Shown here: positions 36,196 to 44,652 of the stretch, in pieces
How the letters are laid out: every line of letters begins with the position of its first letter
Position numbering within the stretch: the stretch's first letter is position 1
Assembly: GCA_963729795.1 (NCBI GenBank)
Contig: CAVSPC010000046.1
Location: 62,001-126,000 of the forward strand
Source: CAWBBA01 sp963729795
GTDB taxonomy: Bacteria; Desulfobacterota; Desulfomonilia; Desulfomonilales; Desulfomonilaceae
Length of the DNA stretch: 64,000 bases
Reading direction: 5' to 3'
Made by a program: the position numbers and the translations under genes
Notes under the pieces: generated by a model
The model's input: the letters and a program-made list of their open reading frames with translations, nothing else
The model's database searches: none
What the model was told of the DNA's origin: nothing

Positions 36196-39100
36196 ATGGC
36201 GGACGAAAAAGTAATAATAAAGATTACCCCTACTCCTGCCGTCCAAGATATCTCCCGGATGGATTTACTCAGGTTGTCGCGATTGACCGGACTGGCCTTG
36301 GAAAAGGTCAGCCAACGGATCTCGGCCGGCAAGGGCATCGCCATTGTTACGCGCATGCACCCGAAGGTGGAAGAGGTAGCGGCCTTCTTTAGGCGAATCG
36401 GCTTTTCGGTTACCACCGGTCCCGCAGCCCCCCCCAAAGTGTTGCCTGCTTCTCGGCGCGCGTCTTCGCCTGCACCGGTGCATGAAGAAAGTGAATGGCA
36501 GGTTGGAGAAGTCATCGAAAACCTCTATGAAGTCCGTGACATCAAATATGGGGGAATGGGGGCTGTATATCTGGTTCGCCATCGCCGCTGGGACATAATT
36601 ATGGCCGTTAAGTCTCTGCTTAAACGCTTACGTGAAGTTGAAGAGGATCGCGCTCTGTTTCTAAAAGAGGCGGAGACCTGGATAGACATCGGATTTCATC
36701 CAAATATTGCCGCCTGCTATTACGTGCGCAACATCCAAGACAGCCCTCGAATCTTCATTGAGTATGTTGACGGAGGTGCCCTGAATGAATGGTTGGCTAG
36801 GCATAGCCCGGTAGGGTGGGACCTGATTATCGATCTCATGGTCCAGTTCAGCGACGGCCTCGAACATGCTCATTCCAAAGGACTGGTTCATCGAGACGTA
36901 AAGCCGGGTAATTGCATGATGACTAAAGACGGAGTCTTGAAAGTCACCGACTTCGGCTTGACCAAAAGACGTGCTCAATCGCAGGAAGGCGATCAAACTT
37001 TTGACCCGTCAATTTCGGGAACTACTATAGCGCTGGAGAGGGAATCGGTAACCGCGGCCGGAATGGGCACGCCGAGCTACATGGCTCCCGAAATGTGGAT
37101 TCCCCACTCAGAGGTGGGTCCGCCGGCGGATATCTATGCTTTCGGAGTTATGTTCTTTGAAATTTGTTGTGGGAGAAAGCCTTTCGTGATCCAGGCCGGG
37201 GACAAACGAGGCAAGCTTGGACTAGCGCATGTGAGGCAAACACCGCCCCGTCCCTCCACATTCCGCAGCAACATACCTACCGCGATCGAGGAGGTGATTC
37301 TCAAATGTCTCAGAAAGGATCCTGCAGATCGTTATGGTTCGTTTCGACAGATAAGACAAGAACTTACCAGTATATATGAAGACATTTGCAAAACACGATT
37401 TCCTCGCGAGTCGCCGGACGAGGTAAAGCTGTTTTCAGACGCGTTGAACAACCGCGCAGTTTCGCTTATGGACTTGAATCATGAGGAAGAGGCGGAGATG
37501 GCTTTCATGAGGGCCGTGGAATCCGATCCACATCATCCCGAAGCCGTGTATAATCTGGGGCTCCTCGAATGGCAGCGCACAAGAAACCCTGATAGGGAAT
37601 TGGTCGTTCGCATGGAAGAGGTCGTCAAGACTCCCGAGTATGTGGGACGGGGTGCAAATCTGTTGGGCCGGTGCCTGCTCGCTCTCGGCGATGCTCGTAA
37701 AGCTCTTACCGCCTGCGAGCTCTCACTTTCCTCAGAAGATGCAAGCGAAGCCTGGCTCAAGTATTACGCGATAGCGTTGATCGGAGTAGGTAAAGAATTT
37801 GATGCAATTAAGCATCTTGAGACCTATTTAATAACTTTTCCGGAGGACGAGGACGCATTAGGGTGGCTGATTGGCGCTATGGTCCGAAGCGGCCGAGAGA
37901 AAGAAGCTCGCGACAAGATCGCATCTCTGCCGGCCTCCTCGGAGATTCGTCAGATGGAACCTCGAGAGATCTCGAGGCAGTTCTTCTTTTCGGGCTTGAC
38001 CGAGACTTCGGTTCTCAGAGGCCATGGCGGTTGGGTAACTTGCGTTGGGCAATCGCCGAAATCGAATCTTTTGATTACAGGGGCGCGCGACAGAACGATC
38101 AAGATATGGGATGCCGGTACCGGAGAGGAGAAAAGGACATTAAGCGTTGTCGGCGAGCCACCGGCCGCTCTGTGGATTTCGCCTGACGAGCAGCTTTTGG
38201 CCATCGCCGCCTCGCAGGGTGGCATTCCCGTAAAAATATTGGATCTCCAATCCGGGAAATTCGTGGGCCACCTGATTGCTCACGGCGGAGTCGTCACTGC
38301 CGGGGGCTTCTCGCCCGATGGCAAACACCTGGTGACGGTGGAGCAGACAGGAGTGATGCGTTTGTGGGAAGTGGGACGCTTCAAGGCCACAGCAACCTTC
38401 AAGATTCCGGCACACGCCTCCGCAGCAATTTCCTTCAATAGAGATTCCAAACCGGTCGTGTTCATCTCTGGCTTGGACCGAACAGTCAAGAGGATACTGC
38501 CCCTGGATGCCGCAACAACGACCTTCGAGCGGGCGCACCGCGAACTCGCCACGGCCTTGAAAGTGGACCGATTCGGAAAACGTGTTTTGACCTGCGGGAA
38601 GGACAAACAGACCATAACTTGGGATGCTCGTACGGGAAAGGTTGTTACCGCTTTCCTGGTCCATCAGGACCCTGTCACGGCGTTGGCGTTATCTCCGACA
38701 GGTGACTTGGCTGCCAGTTACGATCCCAAAGGCGGGATCAAAGTCTGGGATCCCCAAAGTGGCGTCGTACACAGAAATTTCCATGCAGGCGATGGCGAAG
38801 TAAACTGTCTCGAATTCTCATCCGACGGAGAACGGCTTTTTGCGGGCGGCAAAGACATGAGCTTGCGGATTTGGGATGTCCGCGGACGCCCAATTTTCCC
38901 GAACATGGCTCTGGCGAAGATCCGGTCTATTAGGAAACAGATGAAGTCCGACCGCAAATTCAAGGCTATGGTAGACGCGGCAAGAAAAGCCATGAAGAGA
39001 GGCGCGTTTTCGACGGCCTACTCGATGCTCCGAGATTCACAGATTTTGCCCGGGTACGAGCGCTCGGACGTAACTCTGGACATGATCGTCCGTATGAAGG

Positions 39101-40062
39101 AACATGGGAGACGACTCGGACTTCGTGGCGGATGGATGCGAAAAACATGTGAGACTCCATCCAGTGTGATGGATATTTCCTTTTCTCCGTCAGCAATAAA
39201 TTTCCTCACGGCTCAATCGGATCACACCATCAGGCTATGGAACACCAAAACAGGTGACTGCATCAAGATCCTGCGAGGTCATACTAATCTGGTAGCTGCA
39301 CTACGCTTTTCGCCAAACGGACGCGAAGCCGTGTCGGGAAGCGACGACCGATCGGTCAGACTCTGGGACCTACATACAGGCAAGGTGTCCCTGGTTCTGA
39401 AAGGCCACACGGAAAGCGTAAGTGCTGTGGCATATACCCATGACGGCACGATGTTGGCTTCAGGCTCTTGGGACGAGACCGTCAAACTGTGGCGCCTACC
39501 CGACGGCGCGCTCATCAGGACTCTTAAAGGTCATGACGACAAAATAACCTCCGTGGCTTTTATCCGTGATGGCGAACAGATTGCCTCAGCAGGATTCGAA
39601 GGCATAGTCAAGATCTGGGACGTCCCTTCGGGTAGGGTGTTGCGAGACCTCAGAGCCCATACTGAAAGAATCATGTGTCTCAGCGTGTCGCCGAAAGGCA
39701 ATTTGTTGGCCAGCGGATCAATGGACGGCACTGTCAGACTCTGGGACATCCGGCGAGGAACATCGTTGAAGACACTGGAAGCCGATACTAGAGGCGTCAG
39801 AGCGGTCGCATTTTCACCGGACGAAAACTTTCTGGCCACTGGCGGCAACGACGCTGTTTTGAGGATATGGAATCTGGAGACCGGCGAATGTGGGCGAGAA
39901 TTTCAGGGACATTCACGCGAAATTACCACTCTAGACTTCTCCTCTAACGGTCGTTTCGTAATCAGCTCGTCAATGGACGGAACTGTTATGATTTGGGAAC
40001 TGGACTGGGAATGGCGGTTCGACGATAAGAAAGAAGCAAAGACCTCGGAACCCTTGCCTTGA
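36196..40062 (+). CDS. Ser/Thr protein kinase with TPR region and two seven-bladed WD40 propellers
   Basis: 1288 residues. A roughly 100-residue N-terminal region is followed by a Hanks-type kinase (about 108-395): Lys139 in IIMAVKS, Asp234 in HRDVKPGN, Asp252 in DFG. A TPR-like helical segment lies at about 410-590. I count seven WD repeats at about 600-895, a helical linker, then seven better-conserved WD repeats at about 970-1275 (LWDLHTGK, KLWRLPDG, RLWDIRRG and so on). No TM helix is seen, so it should be a cytoplasmic scaffold kinase. It is linked to the RNase II gene upstream. Confidence 0.93.
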   Translation: MADEKVIIKITPTPAVQDISRMDLLRLSRLTGLALEKVSQRISAGKGIAIVTRMHPKVEEVAAFFRRIGFSVTTGPAAPPKVLPASRRASSPAPVHEESEWQVGEVIENLYEVRDIKYGGMGAVYLVRHRRWDIIMAVKSLLKRLREVEEDRALFLKEAETWIDIGFHPNIAACYYVRNIQDSPRIFIEYVDGGALNEWLARHSPVGWDLIIDLMVQFSDGLEHAHSKGLVHRDVKPGNCMMTKDGVLKVTDFGLTKRRAQSQEGDQTFDPSISGTTIALERESVTAAGMGTPSYMAPEMWIPHSEVGPPADIYAFGVMFFEICCGRKPFVIQAGDKRGKLGLAHVRQTPPRPSTFRSNIPTAIEEVILKCLRKDPADRYGSFRQIRQELTSIYEDICKTRFPRESPDEVKLFSDALNNRAVSLMDLNHEEEAEMAFMRAVESDPHHPEAVYNLGLLEWQRTRNPDRELVVRMEEVVKTPEYVGRGANLLGRCLLALGDARKALTACELSLSSEDASEAWLKYYAIALIGVGKEFDAIKHLETYLITFPEDEDALGWLIGAMVRSGREKEARDKIASLPASSEIRQMEPREISRQFFFSGLTETSVLRGHGGWVTCVGQSPKSNLLITGARDRTIKIWDAGTGEEKRTLSVVGEPPAALWISPDEQLLAIAASQGGIPVKILDLQSGKFVGHLIAHGGVVTAGGFSPDGKHLVTVEQTGVMRLWEVGRFKATATFKIPAHASAAISFNRDSKPVVFISGLDRTVKRILPLDAATTTFERAHRELATALKVDRFGKRVLTCGKDKQTITWDARTGKVVTAFLVHQDPVTALALSPTGDLAASYDPKGGIKVWDPQSGVVHRNFHAGDGEVNCLEFSSDGERLFAGGKDMSLRIWDVRGRPIFPNMALAKIRSIRKQMKSDRKFKAMVDAARKAMKRGAFSTAYSMLRDSQILPGYERSDVTLDMIVRMKEHGRRLGLRGGWMRKTCETPSSVMDISFSPSAINFLTAQSDHTIRLWNTKTGDCIKILRGHTNLVAALRFSPNGREAVSGSDDRSVRLWDLHTGKVSLVLKGHTESVSAVAYTHDGTMLASGSWDETVKLWRLPDGALIRTLKGHDDKITSVAFIRDGEQIASAGFEGIVKIWDVPSGRVLRDLRAHTERIMCLSVSPKGNLLASGSMDGTVRLWDIRRGTSLKTLEADTRGVRAVAFSPDENFLATGGNDAVLRIWNLETGECGREFQGHSREITTLDFSSNGRFVISSSMDGTVMIWELDWEWRFDDKKEAKTSEPLP

Positions 40063-40146
40063 CCTCATATTCACACAAAATCGCGGCAGGGAACCGACTC
40101 TCGGATTCGCTTTTCCCGAAAAACCTGTGATTGATTGACAGACACA

Positions 40147-40791
40147 ATGGAAATGAGCAACGAAAAAAATCCGTTATGGACTCTACCCTGTTTTGAGGTG
40201 GAGCTGACCAAAATGCTAAGGTCCCGCAAAAAGAGGACACTCCCTCCTGACGGGATGATCACAGCCGCTGTCCTCGTTCCTCTCTTTACTAAGAACGGAC
40301 AACTGCACATTCTCTTGACTCAGCGTTCCGACTTTGTCGAACATCACAAGGGGGAGATTTCATTCCCAGGCGGAAAGCTGGATCCCACTGATCCGGATTT
40401 TCTTGCTTGCGCTCTTCGTGAAACGGCAGAGGAGGTGGGGGTAGATCCTGAGGATGTGCGGGTCGTGGGGGAATTGGACGATTTCTACACGGTAGCTACA
40501 GGTTTCCTCGTCGTCCCCTTCGTGGGCTTGATACCGTATCCGTACGAGTTTCGCCCAAGCGCACGAGAGATTGCCGGGCTCTTAGCTGTTCCTTTGGAGG
40601 TATTTTTTGACCCCACTCGGAGGAGGGAGGAAACGTGGATAATGAAAGGACAACCCAACCAGGTGATTTTTTATCGCTGGCACGGACATAATATCTGGGG
40701 AGCCACAGCACGGATTCTCAGACACTTCACCGAACTTGTGGAGGAGTGGCAGTCCCACCACCACCTTGGAGACAACCTCTGCCCCGGCTAA
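40147..40791 (+). CDS. NUDIX hydrolase, CoA pyrophosphatase-like
   Basis: 214 residues from ATG 40147 (no clear ribosome site; ATG 40153 also possible). The Nudix box reads GGKLDPTD ... ALRETAEEVGV, preceded by LLTQRSDFVEHHKGEISFPG, the UPF0035/CoA-pyrophosphatase signature. It would cleave CoA or its derivatives into phosphopantetheine and 3',5'-ADP. No operon partners are clear. Confidence 0.9.
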   Translation: MEMSNEKNPLWTLPCFEVELTKMLRSRKKRTLPPDGMITAAVLVPLFTKNGQLHILLTQRSDFVEHHKGEISFPGGKLDPTDPDFLACALRETAEEVGVDPEDVRVVGELDDFYTVATGFLVVPFVGLIPYPYEFRPSAREIAGLLAVPLEVFFDPTRRREETWIMKGQPNQVIFYRWHGHNIWGATARILRHFTELVEEWQSHHHLGDNLCPG

Positions 40792-41050
40792 GTCATTCTT
40801 TCAAACGGTCTAATCGCTTGGCGCCAAATCCGGCGCCGACTTACTGCCTGGGATGGCGTCGGGTAAGTGGCACATGACGTCCGGATGGTATCGGGTGCAG
40901 TGGCATCTCGCAATTCGCCGGAAGGCTTCTTAGATCCGAGCCGCATTTTCCTGATTGTTCATCTTTTGACCGCTAACTGACATGAATTCAGAGGCGGCAC
41001 GGAATTTGGTCCCCGTCTGTAGAGTTCCTAACCGATTGAGGGTACAGGAC

Positions 41051-41686
41051 ATGAGTCCACTCGATGATTTGCCCGACGACTTTCGTGAGTGTGTGCGCTT
41101 CCACGGGCATCTTTGCCCTGGACTTGCCATAGGTTACGTTGCTGCGAAAGTCGGCTCGCAATTACTTAGCATCGGCGCCTCTATCGGCGCCTCTGAGGAT
41201 GAAGAAGTGGTGGCCGTGGTGGAGAACAATTCCTGCGCTGTCGATGCTGTCCAGGTGTTGTTGGGATGCACTTTCGGCAAGGGCAATCTCGTCTTCAAGG
41301 ATTGGGGAAAACAAGTCTTCACTTTCATAGATCGGAATGCGGGCCGTGCTATCCGAGTATCATTCAAGGGCCCGATGCCGGAGCGCGACGAACGTCGTGC
41401 CCTGAAGGCCCAACTAGATTCCGGCACTGCTACCGATGCAGACAGAGCAAAGTGGCAAGAATTGCGCCACCGCGCGGTCAGGAAGCTTATCGCGGCAGAC
41501 CCGCACGACTTCTTCGAGATTCGGGAAGTGCCCGCTGAAGCGCCACCAAAGGCAGAAGTGGTGGCTACACTACCGTGCGGACTCTGTGGCGAGGCGACTG
41601 TGACCACTCGCATGCTGGAAATGGATGGCCGTCTTGTCTGCCGTGACTGTGCAGGAGCGTCTTATGCGGCATGGGGCGTCCTTTAG
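41051..41686 (+). CDS. FmdE-family protein with C-terminal zinc ribbon
   Basis: 211 residues from ATG 41051 (GAGGGTACAGGA upstream; preferred to ATG 40982). It shows the FmdE start FHGHLCPGLAIGY, the ENNSCAVDAVQVLLGCTFGKGN block with metal-binding Cys, and a C-terminal CGLCGE ... CRDC zinc ribbon. The family is named for a formylmethanofuran dehydrogenase subunit but most bacterial members have no known partner. No other fmd/fwd gene is here. It overlaps the next gene by 16 bases if that one starts at 41671. Confidence 0.9.
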   Translation: MSPLDDLPDDFRECVRFHGHLCPGLAIGYVAAKVGSQLLSIGASIGASEDEEVVAVVENNSCAVDAVQVLLGCTFGKGNLVFKDWGKQVFTFIDRNAGRAIRVSFKGPMPERDERRALKAQLDSGTATDADRAKWQELRHRAVRKLIAADPHDFFEIREVPAEAPPKAEVVATLPCGLCGEATVTTRMLEMDGRLVCRDCAGASYAAWGVL

Positions 41687-42393
41687 AAGATCGTTCACAA
41701 TTCAATTCCAAGGAAAGTCTGGAACAGATGAAAATTGCAGAACACCTTTACGTGTACCTTTGGGCCGATCCTCGTGAAAATAACTGCAACAGCATCTTCA
41801 TAGACGGAAAGGTCCCTCTTCTGATCGATCCGGGACATCGCCATCGCGTTGAGAGTCTTATCGACCGTATTCGGGAAGACGGTGTGGATCCCGCGCACCT
41901 CAGGTTGATCATTTGCACCCACGCGCATCCGGACCACTTCGAGGGAGCGGAGGCTCTCAGGGATAAGTCGGTGAAAGTGGCCATGTCCCGGCAAGAGGAA
42001 GACTACGTCGAGGAGTTCGGGCGCCTGACGTACACTCAACAAGGCCTCACAATGCCTGACTACCACGTTGACTTTCATCTGAAGGACGGGGACTTGGTCC
42101 TAGGAAGACATGAGTTCCAAATACTTCTCACTCCGGGGCACAGTCCTGGCAGTCTTTCCATCTATTGGCCCAGATACAAGGTTCTTGTGACCGGTGACGT
42201 GGTTTTCGCCCAGGGGGTCGGAAGGGTGGACTTTCCGGGTGGAGATCCCAAAGCCCTGGGGCGAAGCGTGGAACGACTGGAGAAGTTGCCGGTGGAGCTT
42301 CTAATACCGGGACACGGCCCTGTGGTTCAAGGCGCGGACAGGGTGCAGCAGAATTTCGACTATATAGAGAAAGTCTTTCTCGGGGTACGATGA
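41671..42393 (+). CDS. MBL-fold metallohydrolase (glyoxalase II-like)
   Basis: 240 residues from ATG 41671, or 221 from ATG 41728 (MKIAEHLYVYLWADP, a more family-like beginning). Metal-binding motifs are THAHPDHFEG, GHSPGSLS, TGDVVFAQGVGRVDF and GHGP. It probably hydrolyses a thioester. It follows FmdE with overlap, so the two are likely coupled. Confidence 0.9.
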   Translation: MGRPLEDRSQFNSKESLEQMKIAEHLYVYLWADPRENNCNSIFIDGKVPLLIDPGHRHRVESLIDRIREDGVDPAHLRLIICTHAHPDHFEGAEALRDKSVKVAMSRQEEDYVEEFGRLTYTQQGLTMPDYHVDFHLKDGDLVLGRHEFQILLTPGHSPGSLSIYWPRYKVLVTGDVVFAQGVGRVDFPGGDPKALGRSVERLEKLPVELLIPGHGPVVQGADRVQQNFDYIEKVFLGVR

Positions 42394-42433
42394 GACACGT
42401 TCAAAAATTCGGCAGGTGCAGGTAGCAATTTTT

Positions 42434-42500
42434 GTACACCAAAACATTAGGCATATCGGTATGCTAGTTCGCCGCAATCATAATGTTCAAAAATTTTGAC
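42434..42500. promoter_or_regulatory. Candidate activator sites upstream of the sigma-54 promoter
   Basis: A perfect dyad GCATA-TCGG-TATGC spans 42451-42464, about 150 bases before the -24 box. GTTCAAAAATT occurs at 42401 and TGTTCAAAAATTTTGAC at 42485. Sigma-54 promoters need such upstream activator sites; assignment is inference. Confidence 0.35.
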
Positions 42501-42611
42501 AACCCGCAAGCATTTTTGCCTTACATTATTTCGGAATCCCGAAAGGAACTGGTAGCGTAACATATTTATATTACATGCTAAATAATGCAAAAGATGGTTC
42601 CTCTTCATATA

Positions 42612-42627
42612 TGGCACAGGGGTTGCA
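42612..42627 (+). promoter_or_regulatory. Near-consensus sigma-54 (RpoN) promoter
   Basis: TGGCAC-AGGGG-TTGCA matches the -24/-12 consensus (TGGCAC-N5-TTGCA/T) at every defining position, with the GG and GC dinucleotides in exact register. The predicted start is close to G42638. Confidence 0.7.
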
Positions 42628-42630
42628 ACA

Positions 42631-42729
42631 ATGACGGGCAAGAAAAGAATCTATTCCTCCTACGCCAACTGCAATACGACAGTTGGTTTTTTTTTGAAGT
42701 ATGACGAGCTGTGCAAGGCCTCCGCATGA
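42631..42729 (+). CDS. Possible 32-codon leader ORF
   Basis: ATG 42631 opens MTGKKRIYSSYANCNTTVGF and continues through the hairpin and T-run to a TGA at 42727, which overlaps the ATG of the FlgO/VCBS-like gene (ATGA). An AGGGG stands 8 bases upstream, but inside the sigma-54 promoter. If the RNA starts at 42638 the ORF cannot be translated. The two readings exclude each other for the same transcript. Confidence 0.3.
   Translation: MTGKKRIYSSYANCNTTVGFFLKYDELCKASA
42638..42695 (+). ncRNA. Candidate 58-nt sigma-54-dependent small RNA
   Basis: The predicted transcript begins 12 bases after the -12 element, contains an exposed CCTCCT (42656-42661, complementary to Shine-Dalgarno sequences) and ends in a strong hairpin with nine T. 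The compact promoter-seed-terminator layout is that of a trans-acting sRNA. Not matched to a known RNA family. Confidence 0.5.
42665..42695 (+). terminator. Intrinsic terminator/attenuator hairpin
   Basis: Perfect stem CCAACTG/CAGTTGG (42665-42671 and 42680-42686), an 8-base loop, followed directly by nine T. It lies 30 bases upstream of the FlgO/VCBS-like start codon, so it would terminate or attenuate transcription into that gene. Confidence 0.85.
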
Positions 42730-44297
42730 TTCTTTTTCCCAGCAGAATTGCCTCCACATTTCTCATTGCCGTGAGCGGCCTTTCTATCTTCCTAGCGCTC
42801 GTCGCAGTTGCTTCCGCGCCGGCTGGACAATCGCGAAAAGTTCTCGTCCTGCCTTTCTATGTCGGGCCGGGATCCAACGAGAAAGAACTTCAGAGTTTCA
42901 GTGAGTATGCCAACAAGAGAATCCGGGACATGCTAGCGCGTCTCGATGCAAGTTACATCACCGAATCTGAAAAGACGACGGAAGAGCTTCTCAAGGGAAA
43001 ACCGGCTCCGGATAATGATGAAAAAGCGCGCTCTTTGATCTCGAAATCCGGGGCCGACCTGGTCATTTACGGATTCCTCACGCGAGACGGTTCTCGCTAT
43101 CAGATGAGAGGCTACATGTCGGACACGCGGACTAATCACGCCGTGGTATCAATCGACATGAAGGTGGCAAACATTTACGCTTTGCGGGGAGTCCTGCAAA
43201 TATTTGTCAATAGTATCAATACACGACTCCACGGTAGACCGAAACTTTCCTTTTACAGAAGCGAGCCCGTGGGTCCGGACGCCATGTCCCGTTCGGATAG
43301 GCTCCATACTCTCGTGGATCTGCCCAAGAACACAGCGCCATGGAGAAGCCGTGACCTCGAGTCCGCACTATGGGCACTGGACATCGGGGATCTTGACGGG
43401 GACAAGAAGAAGGAAACAGTTTTGCTGGAACCGGGCCGCATCACCATAAGTCGTTTTGAAAGCGGTAGCCTCGTATCCCTCACTCAATTCTCCCAGCCTC
43501 CCGCCGTTTACATCAGCGCTGAAGCCGAGGATTTGGATGGTGACGGAGTGGCCGAACTCATACTCTGTTACCAGACGCCTATTGGCATAGAGTCCGCGAT
43601 CATCAAATACGAAAATAGAAACATTAAGGTAATTGAAAAGTTCCCGAACATGATCGTGAGGACGGTCAGAGAGTCTGCCAAGGACGACAAGAGGGTGCTC
43701 GTAGGACAGCGAACCGATGGCGATGAGATGTTCAGCGGTCAGATGATCCGTTTTGAATTTCAAAACGGGGAGTTCGTTCCCTCCGGCAAACTCACACTTC
43801 CACCAGGTACGTTACTGCTTAGCTACGACTCAGGCTCTCTCGGGAAGAACGAGGAGTTTGTGCGAATCATCTTGAATCAAGATCAGCGTCTCATGGTCTT
43901 CGACAGGCAAAATCGTCTGTTGTCACAGATGACTGACCACCTGTATGGACTTGATAGACGAATCCGCATTCGTTCCAAGAGCGGGACCAAGGAGGTGAGT
44001 TTGCCCGGAAGGGTCCTCATCGCCCGTACCACTGGCGCGTCGGGCGGAGAAAATGAGTTGCTGGTCACCAAACAGGTCGAAGGGGGGAGCGTGATTCAAG
44101 CTCTGGAATTGGATGGAAAAGACCTCAGGGAAAAATGGAAGACCCTCAAGAGCCCCGGGATCATCACTGATTTCAGGATAGGGGATTTCAAGAACGAAGG
44201 ACTTCGATCCCTGGTCTTCGTTCTCATCAAACAGAACCCGTTCGCCGCTTTGACCGGCCCACGCAGTATTATTTTCGCGTACGATCTGGTCCCGTAG
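42726..44297 (+). CDS. Exported FlgO/VCBS-like protein, unknown function
   Basis: 523 residues from ATG 42726. A signal peptide or anchor lies at about residues 9-32. Residues about 40-160 resemble FlgO/TolB-N-type domains (KVLVLPFYVGPGSNEKEL ... GADLVIYGFL), and the rest is a VCBS/FG-GAP-like propeller with calcium loops DIGDLDGDKKKE and DLDGDGVAEL. It is probably a periplasmic or outer-membrane-associated protein. Its start overlaps the stop of a possible leader ORF, and an intrinsic hairpin precedes it. Confidence 0.8.
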   Translation: MILFPSRIASTFLIAVSGLSIFLALVAVASAPAGQSRKVLVLPFYVGPGSNEKELQSFSEYANKRIRDMLARLDASYITESEKTTEELLKGKPAPDNDEKARSLISKSGADLVIYGFLTRDGSRYQMRGYMSDTRTNHAVVSIDMKVANIYALRGVLQIFVNSINTRLHGRPKLSFYRSEPVGPDAMSRSDRLHTLVDLPKNTAPWRSRDLESALWALDIGDLDGDKKKETVLLEPGRITISRFESGSLVSLTQFSQPPAVYISAEAEDLDGDGVAELILCYQTPIGIESAIIKYENRNIKVIEKFPNMIVRTVRESAKDDKRVLVGQRTDGDEMFSGQMIRFEFQNGEFVPSGKLTLPPGTLLLSYDSGSLGKNEEFVRIILNQDQRLMVFDRQNRLLSQMTDHLYGLDRRIRIRSKSGTKEVSLPGRVLIARTTGASGGENELLVTKQVEGGSVIQALELDGKDLREKWKTLKSPGIITDFRIGDFKNEGLRSLVFVLIKQNPFAALTGPRSIIFAYDLVP

Positions 44298-44433
44298 GCT
44301 CATGCCGATTCGCTTTCAAGCGAGTGACACCGTGTTTCTGGTGGGACAGTCACGCCTGGGCGTGATTGCCTGTCGTCGTGCCCGAGTACACGGGCATCCA
44401 GACTGGCCCCCGGATCGGAGTCCGGAGTGACGA

Positions 44434-44460
44434 ATGGCAGGCAGGATGCCTGCCCCACCT
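44434..44460. repeat. Inverted repeat module GGCAGGCA-GGAT-GCCTGCC
   Basis: Short perfect dyad followed by CCACCT. The GATGCCTGCC part is related to the modules at 9181 and 61345. Confidence 0.6.
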
Positions 44461-44532
44461 CATCCTGTCTAGGATCGTTACCTGTTTGCCGGCGCATTGG
44501 TAAGAACCGACGACACGTTCTTCACCGTGAAA

Positions 44533-44558
44533 AATACGTCACCGAACTTATGGAACTT
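44533..44558 (-). repeat. 26-base repeat, copy 1 (inverted relative to 61311)
   Basis: The reverse complement (AAGTTCCATAAGTTCGGTGA then CGTATT) is identical base for base to 61311-61336. Confidence 0.85.
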
Positions 44559-44575
44559 GCACTTTGTTCCCATGC

Positions 44576-44612
44576 AAAAATACCCCAGCGCCGCGTAAGG
44601 GCACCGGGGTAT
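44576..44612 (-). terminator. Intrinsic terminator of hppA
   Basis: Read on the minus strand: stem TACCCCGGTGCC paired with GGCGCTGGGGTA (imperfect inside), then TTTTT. It lies about 40 bases after the hppA stop codon. Confidence 0.75.
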
Positions 44613-44652
44613 TTACATTCGACAACTTACTTAGTTGCCGGGATCCGAACCG

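Larger units (their letters stand above)
44298..44652. other. Gap of about 355 bases with dispersed repeats and hppA terminator
   Basis: It holds a GCATCCAGACTGGCCC-type repeat fragment (44394), the inverted module at 44434-44460, the 26-base repeat at 44533-44558 and the hppA terminator. No gene supported. Confidence 0.6.
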
